This document shows, one piece after another, positions 55,994 through 64,000 of a DNA stretch of 64,000 bases. Positions within the stretch are counted from its first letter, which is position 1. The number at the start of each line of letters is the position of its first letter. This stretch comes from Arbacia lixula (Eukaryota > Echinodermata > Echinoidea > Arbacioida > Arbaciidae), in the NCBI GenBank assembly GCA_963669155.1, contig OZ022593.1, positions 14,004,473 through 14,068,472 of the forward strand, written 5' to 3'. The translations under genes were made by a program, and so were the position numbers. Under the pieces are notes generated by a model, which did not search any database, was not told where the DNA came from, and was given only the letters and a program-made list of their open reading frames with translations.

Positions 55994-56911
55994 CTGCAGC
56001 AAGAGAAGAAGAAAGAACAGGGGGGTAAAATAAATACATTGCATTAATCTGATGCTAAAACATACATTTCCGCAATAGCTTCTGAACTGAATTCTCCATA
56101 CAACATCTACAGAAAAAATGTCCCATGATTCACGACGCAGCGACAAGCAGATTTTGTTTGCAGTCATATCTACTTCCTGTCTCATATTTTAGTACACAAA
56201 ACTGGAAACTCCTTTTTATGGTAATGTCTTTTGTTGAGTATAATAGGCAAGAAAATGTACAAACTGAATAAAATCCCCATACAATCTTCGATGGTTCTTT
56301 TCATCGTTTCAAGACCTTTCTTTAGAAACATTTCCAGGGGCAAAATCATCCTAAAGCCCCCATGTAATTTCATCAGTGGATGAAATACTGATTATATTAA
56401 AAATAGTTTCATACAAATCTCGCATCTCACACAATCGTTGATGATTTCACTGTGTGAAAACAAACTGATTGAAATGTCCCCCCAAGGCTATCGTGGACAC
56501 AATGTACAGTATGCATTTTCTTTGTATACATGTGAAATGTACACAATAGGGTGACGCACATGTCATGACGTACACAGTGAAGCTGCAACAATAATCTCCA
56601 TGGCAACCATGCAATTTGCATTTTTAGTAAAGCAATGCACCTTTAACTATAATCAAATTTCTGACCAATAGTACTGAATGGGTTAAAATAATTCATGCCC
56701 TGATGCAGTTTCGCTTGAATACACGGATAACACAGCTGTTGTGTGAGAGGAAATTACACTGTGCAAATCTAATAAATGCATGTGTTCTAATTTGTACCTT
56801 TAGAACCTTTTAGTGATTAGGCACAGAAAGAAGCTTTACAAACACAATATCTCATTATCCTTTTACACTTAACAATAACAGCGTGTCCAGCATTGCTCAG
56901 TACTGTCCTAT

Positions 56912-57637
56912 CAGGGATGTGTTAGGAAAGGATATGAAACAACATTCTTTCTTTGAGCCCATGCGTGGCACCGCCGAAAAAAAATGTGGTCTCAGCATGT
57001 GCTTTTCATATGTTTTAACAATAACGAACAGGATTGCCTAGCAACGGTTTCTCAGAGAGAACAAAAGAAATGTAGAGTCTTATTTCGCTTGTCCACTTCT
57101 GTTGGATTGCATCAATACTTTTGTGAGGAAAAGAGATATCAGCGAACAAAAATAAACTGTTTTTTTTATAGTAAAATATCTCAGCTGCACGCAAATTCAC
57201 GCAAACTCTGTTAATGAAAATAAACAGCTTAATATAGAATTTTAATAATGATTGAATCCAACATTTCCGGAAATCTCCGGAAAGTGAAGAAATTTGGTAA
57301 TTACGTAAGTAAGAATATTATTTTATATCTCCGTTTGTTCATCATTCAACAATTATTTAGAAGAAAAACGATTGCAGGATCTTTAGAGGTGTTGCCCTTA
57401 ACTTTCTTGAAAATTACAAAAAAATGTGATAAGAAACACAGCTTCGAGAAACAAAACAGGGAATTAAAGATATTGCTTTCCAAGTTGACGGCAGCAAAAT
57501 GACGGTGCCACGCATGGGACTTCAAAGCATTGCAGTGATTGTGGAATGCTTTTGACATTCATTAGCACGCTTTAGTATCCACACAGATGTTTGAATACAT
57601 TATGCTTGAGTTGTCCCTCCTTCCTAACACATCCCTG
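56912..57637. mobile_element. CAGGGAKGTGTTAGGAA element, copy 2
   Basis: Ends CAGGGATGTGTTAGGAAAG and ACACATCCCTG, about 0.7 kb. GTCCTAT lies directly outside both ends and looks like a 7-bp target-site duplication. The open frames inside (57248-57502 plus, others minus) are not shared with copy 1 and are not treated as genes. Confidence 0.7.
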
Positions 57638-58086
57638 GTCCTATGTACAAATGCTCTTAAGTGTATGCACACTGTACTCAATCTGTACAATGACATTTAT
57701 TCAGTGTATGTCAGTCAAACAAATACATAGATGCTCCCCAATGAAAAAAAAAAAGATCCACTATAGAAAACTAACTCACAGACTCCCTGAGAACATTCCC
57801 ATACAGTTTAATGTACTGTCTGGTAAATGTATGGTGTGGTGTGTGGACTAGGGTACAAATTTAATACCTGTAATTTTTTATGAGAGCTTCTCTTTTACCC
57901 AGATGTCATGAAACAAATACCCAATATGCACCCACAGATGAGGAAGATATATGCTTGTTTGTTTTATCACAGGGGCTCTGTTTTGCTCTGTGGGGGCCTA
58001 ATCCTGAGTCAGTTTGTATTTTTCTGTATGTTTCAGAGCATCAGGCTTGAAAAGAAGCCAACTCAAAATATTGTTATTTTTACCCT

Positions 58087-58305
58087 GATATATAAGTCAT
58101 ATTCTTCTGAATGGAATTCCTCATTAACCTACGGGGGTGAAACATACAGAGTGTGCAAAATATTGACTGTGAACTATCAAGCCCCAAAGTGAATGATATA
58201 TAAAGTTATATTCTTCTGAATGGAATGTCATATAAACCTCAGGGGGATTAAACATATCCAAGCATGCAAAATATTGACTGAGAACTATTAAACTCAATAG
58301 TGAAT
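58087..58305. repeat. Two-unit tandem repeat, about 108-bp period
   Basis: ATATTCTTCTGAATGGAAT, GGGGG-GAAACATA and GCAAAATATTGACTG-GAAC recur in order. Confidence 0.8.
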
Positions 58306-61211
58306 GAACACCTACATCCATGCGTGGAATATCGTACACAGGTGGGTGTTATAAACTATTAGTCTCCAGACTCTAATGAGCCACTTACTCAAAAGTTTCT
58401 ACACAAATGTCTGTCAAATAGACTAGCACCTTACCTTGTCAGTTGTGTCTCAATACAGGCACGTCCAAATATAAACAAGCTAGTCTTTGCATTTCAGACC
58501 CATTGATTAGACTCAAAGACTGACTGACAGACAAGGGTTTAAGCTTGCAGACTAACCATCAGTCTTCGGAGCAATAACTACATTTGCGTGGCGGCACTAC
58601 AAAAAATTTTTTTTTATCAGTGCATGCAATCAAACAATTACTGTTTACTGGTACCCACACGGTACAATAAACAACCTGCATGGTTATATTTAATAAGCCC
58701 TGGTGGGTTATCGAATGAAACATACATTATTTACGATAGCAAGCCTCTGGACTGCACGAACAAGACTACTCTTATTGCTATTCATACATAGTGCATGTAC
58801 ATGTACGTTTCATAACATTTTATAACAGTATACGTTCAAGCTAGTGAACAGAACTGTGAGAGAAGTGCGAGGTGGAAAGCAATGCAACGCAAACTGCAAA
58901 TCATCGCAGCTATAGTATTGATTTTCCCCCCCCACCACCATCAATTCCCCTCTCTCTCTTCCTCTCTTCTTCCAACTGTCTATTTGTTGTCATCTCTACT
59001 CTTTTCTCCTTTCAGTCCCAGCTAGCTCTCATTCAGAAAAAGCCCTCAAGCTGAAATAATAACTGACCATGAGAAAGAAAAATATATTCACCAGCACCAC
59101 CATACATCCATTGTGTAGACCGTATATTATTTTCACAGGCAGAGAGTGCATACAGCATATCTACATGTTGTACTCTGTATACGTACAATGGCCCACTTTT
59201 CACTTTCCTCCGAATTTCTCACACACCTGCTCGAACATATACGCTAGTGTATTGTGCTTACTGCACAGTACGTGGATCAAGGGTTACCTTCTCAGTATGA
59301 AATATGAGTCAATGCACTGCAGTGATATTTATGTCGCATTCCTTTCGCAACGATACACAGCTATCTGACACTTGCATGCATTTTTGCATTTTGTCGGAAG
59401 AAAGTGACTTACAAAGGAATTGAAGGGGATTTCGAGGTGTGGCAACAAGTATGAAATATCAACCCTGATAACTTAGGGGAGAAGATTTCCTGACCAAAAA
59501 GCACACAACATTTGACCACTTTGGTTTAATGAATAACGATATATTGAACTACATGTTGGATGCATGACATGTTTGATTCGCTAGTGAGTCGTGAACACAT
59601 TCTTTACATATCCAATTGCATGTAAATAAATTACATTATAAAAAAAAACAGGATACAATGTAGTAAGATACACATTCTGAAGTGAGACATTTTTGCAGTC
59701 TGACGTTTATTTCTCTCTTAGCAGCAGAATCGCAACAATTTTCTTCCTGTAGGTTCTTATAGCTGTAATGTGCCACATTCCTAACACTCCTCAATTTCAC
59801 CTCTAATCTTATCTGGGCTCACAGTGCGCAGAACTTTTACCGCCGATGACCTTTTCAGCTAATACCAAAAATAGGGAGAGCGAAGATGGCAAGTCAAGAC
59901 TGAGAGGGAGAGGGAAGGGTTCCTGAACAGCGCCAGAACAGGGTGTGAAGGAAACCCTTGGGGTGCGAGTTTCTTACTCATAGCGCAACAAGCAAACACG
60001 GGGCATCACATCGCCATGGCAATGGCAAATGTTTGGCTAGGCTAGACCAAACAGGCCTCCTTATTTGGTGGCAAGAAGCTAAAGAACGGGAGGTGCAGAT
60101 GTCAAACATGTAATTGAACAGCATAGACTGAATGAGACTCGGATATTAAGCATTTACTCTCAACCTTTCTGGGGCAAATCCTGCACAGTTTCAGTCAAAT
60201 CACAGGCTTGTAGCACCTTCCAATCCAACAATCTGGAACACACAGTTATGCTTCATCATGTAACACGTACAAAATATAGGACGCAGAAAACAAAATTACG
60301 AATTTGTTGTCAGGGGGCTTCTCATCAAATAGGATGTTTGAAAAGAAATACCTTCAATGATGATGTTTTTGCCTATGAGAACAGTGATGTTCTCTCTCTT
60401 CACACTGGTTATTTTTTATTCTTTATCTATTTGTAGTCATTTTTTTATAGGGAGAGGGGGCTCTTTTATGTTGGTGAGAGGGGGGACATGTCCCCTTAGG
60501 GAGAGAGTAAGAGACAGAAAGTGGTAGACAGATACACAAGTAGAGAAAGACATACCTGTGGAAGACAATCAGACGAGATTCAGCTTCACTACTTAGGCAT
60601 ATCCAGTATTTGTTTAACGTCACAATTGTCAGCCATAAAATATACCATGGCAGATGCCAATTATCAGCCAGATATCAAAGCCGCAAATTAAAGAGCTATT
60701 TAGCAGCAGTTGAGCAGGTAAACATGTCTCTTGATCCCCTAAATTCTCTTTACGATCGCTGCTCTTCTATTGAGTAAAGAGAGAGACTATTGTTGGTGAT
60801 CTCTTTGATCTCATTCTATGAACCATTACAAAGCTTCACAGTTGACTCCATAAACAACCTACTTTTGTTGGTAATCTGATTGTATGTAAAGAAATGACAG
60901 GCTAAGGAACCCTACCATACTGTAGTTTTTCTGTGTATAGACCTCCATTTAGTATTATGTTATACTAGAAATCAGCTACTGGCACTAATTTCTACATAAA
61001 CTAGAATTGGTCCAGTGTTAAATAAGAATAAAATCAAAGACTGGTCATTTATTTGATAAGCATAGAAATTATGAGGAAAATACTCACTAGTCAATATCAA
61101 TGTGATTGTCACACTACAATTGACTCTATTTAGTTCATTCAAGATATGTGTACTGCATTAAATCTAAGCTTCCTCTCCAAAATTTGGGCTTCATAAACAT
61201 TTTAATAGAAA

Positions 61212-61214
<3 letters not shown>

Positions 61215-61275
<61 letters not shown>
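61215..61275. repeat. GA microsatellite
   Basis: About 30 GA units followed by a 200-bp purine-rich strand to about 61490. Confidence 0.95.
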
Positions 61276-61280
<5 letters not shown>

Positions 61281-61929
61281 AGAGGAGAGGAAGGGGGAGG
61301 GGGGAGAAAGGGGGAATGATAATAGAAATAGAAACAGAAACAGAATACAGAAAAAGTGAAAGGTAACTGAAATAGAAAGAGAGATAGAGAGGGAGAGAAG
61401 AAAAAGGAAACAAGAAAGAGACAGAGAAAAAAAAAACAGATAGAGAATGGACACAGAGGAAGAGAGAGAGAAAGGAGAGGGGGAAAGGGGGTGTGGTGAA
61501 ATATAGGTCACATTTGTTGATGCTCCCTTAAGGGTGGTTGCCCTTGGTGTCTTGGTGTTGTTGTTTTTTTGTAACCATTCCTGTGCCCTTGTAACTATGA
61601 CGATTTCAAAATTAAATTCCCTGTCCTAAAATAGTTCAAACCCACTTTAGACCGCAAGACAAAATATATTACTTGGTCTCAATAGGTCATGATGTCTGAT
61701 ATACTTAGATCACTATTTGCATGTGTATGCGGCCTTTGTGTATGTGAATGGGTGGGAGTATACTTTGTTTCCATACCTACCCATAAAACCTGTACCACCC
61801 ACACCACATAACAATAATAACAACAAACAACAAGTTGATCATATATGTATATATGTTTCCATGTTAACCATTTGGGTGCCAGCATTATTTGAGAAAAAAA
61901 CAACGCATGGTCCTAATATAAATTTGAAA

Positions 61930-62232
61930 TCCTGTCTTCTGAAGAGAGGTTTAACTCAAACAGTGTAATAAACCTTGACTAACTTAATGGGATGCAAAAT
62001 AAATCACTTGATGCTGTCACAAAATCAATATATAAAAATCAAAACAGTGGGTGATTTCAATTACTTGCTGCAATTATGATGTGGACAATCTTAATATACC
62101 ATAGTGATTCTGAGGACAAATTCAATTATAATGAATCAGTAATGATGTTTCTTGGTGTTTCATTTGGTGTTCCATATAGTTAGTCCAGGTTAAGTACACT
62201 TCTTGCATTAAACCTCTGTTTAGAATACAGGG
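61930..62232. mobile_element. GAACAGAGGTTTAATGCA element, copy 3
   Basis: Reverse-oriented relative of the copies at 31951 and 50846. Its right end is the complement of CTAAACAGAGGTTTAATGCA, and its left end GAAGAGAGGTTTAACTC is similar, so the family has inverted ends. Confidence 0.7.
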
Positions 62233-62236
62233 GTCA

Positions 62237-62335
62237 TATTCATGAAACCTTACCAAGCCGAGTCAGTTACTAAAACACATTCAGCTACATGCATTTTTAG
62301 TAACTAACTATGCTAGTAAGGTTTCATGAATATGG
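62237..62335. repeat. Short foldback with ATTCATGAAACCTTAC arms
   Basis: CATATTCATGAAACCTTAC and AGTTACTAAAA on the left pair with TTTTTAGTAACT and GTAAGGTTTCATGAATATG on the right. It begins right next to the GAACAGAGG element. Confidence 0.8.
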
Positions 62336-63128
62336 CTCCAGGCCATATATATTTTCACAGGGGCTAAGTTTTGTTCACGGGGGCTCTTCTTTTGCATTAC
62401 AGGGACTAAATCACCCTAGCCCCATGCTATATTCTCACCTTGAGAAAGGGGTGTAGCACATACATACCTGTGTGCCTAAAAAGAGCCTTTCCCGCCCTGC
62501 CCATGAACAAATATCATTATGTTGTAACGGGCACTAACGGCTGATATGACATGGTACAGAAGCTGTACGTGGGATCTGGGATGAGTTAATGATTAAGTTG
62601 TGAAGATGGCTGAGTACACTAGATGCTATCAATATCAGCTATCAGCATCAACTCAACATGGGAGGAAACTTTGGTTTTAAGTAGAGCAATATGCAAAGTC
62701 CAACGAACAGTGATAAAGGACACTGATAGAGATACGAATATCCTGTGTTTTCTTTCCTACCTTCCTTAACCTCTATTTCACTTCTCCTTTACCGTCTCCT
62801 TTTTTCCATTTTTCTTGGCTACGTTTTCCTCCTTTACTTCTTAGCCCTCTCCTTCTTATTTCCCTCTTACTCTTTTTCTTTCCTGTTCTTCCCTTCTTCT
62901 ACTCTCTTTCCTCACCTTGTTCATACTAGGTCAAAGAATCTACTTAAATCATTACCATCATTATTGTTGTTGTTATTAGAAGTATTTCACTACCATAATA
63001 AAAAGTTAATCATAGAAAAGAAACTCTTCTCCGCCTCCTTATTCTTAGATTTTCCTTACTTGTCGTCTCCATGTCTTCCTCCTCATTGTATTCTCAAATT
63101 TCAATATTTCTGATATTCTATAAGAGTA

Positions 63129-63338
63129 ATGAGGACAGAACCCAGACTTGTAACCCTTACAAAGTCTATATCACATCCTCTGGGCTCTTCCTTAACATAT
63201 CGTAGCGCTTCGTTTGCCCAAACAAAAATGTGTTCATGTGCCCCTCCTGGTAACAAACAGTGTGTGCCATGTGAAGACGTCATCATGAAACCTGTAGACG
63301 TCATCAAGAAATCACTGTACTCTCATCTCGAGTCATGA
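63129..63338 (+). CDS. Unassigned open reading frame, possible exon
   Basis: A 69-codon plus-strand frame of complex composition, including SFAQTKMCSCAPPGNKQC and EDVIMKPVDVIKKS, ending at a TGA after SHLES. I do not recognise the family. The opposite strand is also open for much of this length, so the coding strand is uncertain. It could be a terminal exon of a neighbouring gene or chance. Confidence 0.2.
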   Translation: MRTEPRLVTLTKSISHPLGSSLTYRSASFAQTKMCSCAPPGNKQCVPCEDVIMKPVDVIKKSLYSHLES

Positions 63339-64000
63339 TCTGAAGAAAGTAGGGACATAAATACACAGGAGATCAGGGTAATTTAGCCCTCAAAAATACT
63401 CACACGGAAAAAAGGGAAAGGAGAATTATACTCAAAATTGTATTACAAGTAGATGCTCTACACACACACCAAAAAAATATATGCAGTTGAAGAATTACAG
63501 AAATATTATCCTTGTTTCGGGATGATCTTTAGTTTATTAAGTTAACAAATACCCTAAAAATGTGTGTTTGCTACAGAAATGTAGCCCAAACACTTCTGAT
63601 CAATGGGTTTGCCTTCCAGCATTTTAGTGTGTTTCTGGCATTTTCCTTTTGCATCTGGCAGAGCCATCTTCATCTGCCATCAACAGTCTCGGCCGACTGA
63701 GAAATTAATCAGAGGTAACGGCACGGGAAGCGATGACTCCTCGCCAGCCGTTCTGGTGTTACGTTCACACCGAGAAAAACATACAGTTTGTTACTTAACG
63801 CTTTCTCAGCCACTGCTGCTTTTCTGCACAAGTTATACACACAAATCCCATAGAGGCAGTGGTTTATCTGGCAGGCAAAGGGTTAACCCTCTGTGTGAAT
63901 TAAGTCACATGTGACACACAAGTAGAGAAGCCACATATTACGATAGGATACATTGCATAATGTGACTCAATAGTTCATGTGGGGATCGAGTCTTACAACA

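Larger units (their letters stand above)
55994..64000. other. Gelsolin-like 5' flank and intergenic DNA
   Basis: One or more untranslated exons of the gelsolin-like gene should lie here but cannot be placed from sequence alone. It contains a TIR element (56912-57637), a two-unit tandem repeat (58087-58305), a GA array, further MITE-like sequences and one unassigned ORF at 63129. The stretches 58310-61200 and 62340-63100 show nothing recognisable. Confidence 0.5.

Noticed and set aside
57248..57502. 84-residue lysine-rich plus-strand frame
   Set aside because: Lies inside the 56912-57637 TIR element and is not preserved in the other copy.
61135..61511. Ser/Leu-rich frames of about 100 residues
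   Set aside because: Artefacts of the GA array and the adjoining purine tract.

Overview
The window is eukaryotic and looks like a marine invertebrate deuterostome, most likely an echinoderm. Coding sequence is split into short exons with GT-AG introns. The intervening DNA is AT-rich, full of microsatellites, and unusually rich in the palindromic word TACATGTA. The coding content can be rebuilt into three genes, all on the minus strand. There are no prokaryotic operons, CRISPR arrays or rRNA genes. The species call is inference, from the compact three-domain gelsolin protein and the repeat style.

Region 1-27.4 kb holds the 5' half of a tetraspanin gene resembling the TSPAN33/TSPAN14 group. 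It has two alternative first coding exons, at 27026-27385 and about 21106-21186, then shared exons at 16131-16181, 13362-13508 and 1090-1164. The large extracellular loop and fourth membrane segment lie beyond position 1. The introns carry many transposon-derived elements, a tRNA-like sequence and a perfect RFX-type X-box palindrome.

Region 27.4-36.2 kb holds a four-exon gene for a small three-helix membrane protein of 132 residues, with a weak resemblance to TMEM243. Its 3' end is at 31782 and its ATG at 36175. A LINE 3' remnant, a TTAA-flanked palindromic element and the longest copy of a foldback element family lie in its introns. Region 36.2-44.2 kb is intergenic, with a huge TG array, a diverged 220-bp repeat, CRE-type palindromes and a tRNA-like B box.

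Region 44.2-56.0 kb holds a complete ten-coding-exon gene for a 370-residue three-domain gelsolin/severin-like actin-severing protein. Two of its exon edges (exons 4 and 5) have partial duplicate pseudoexons nearby. Region 56-64 kb is upstream or intergenic DNA with repeats and one unassigned open reading frame.

At least eight families of short terminal-inverted-repeat or foldback elements occur in several copies, some nested. They can be grouped and partly ordered in time from the sequence alone. The genes are not functionally linked in any way the sequence proves; they share orientation only.
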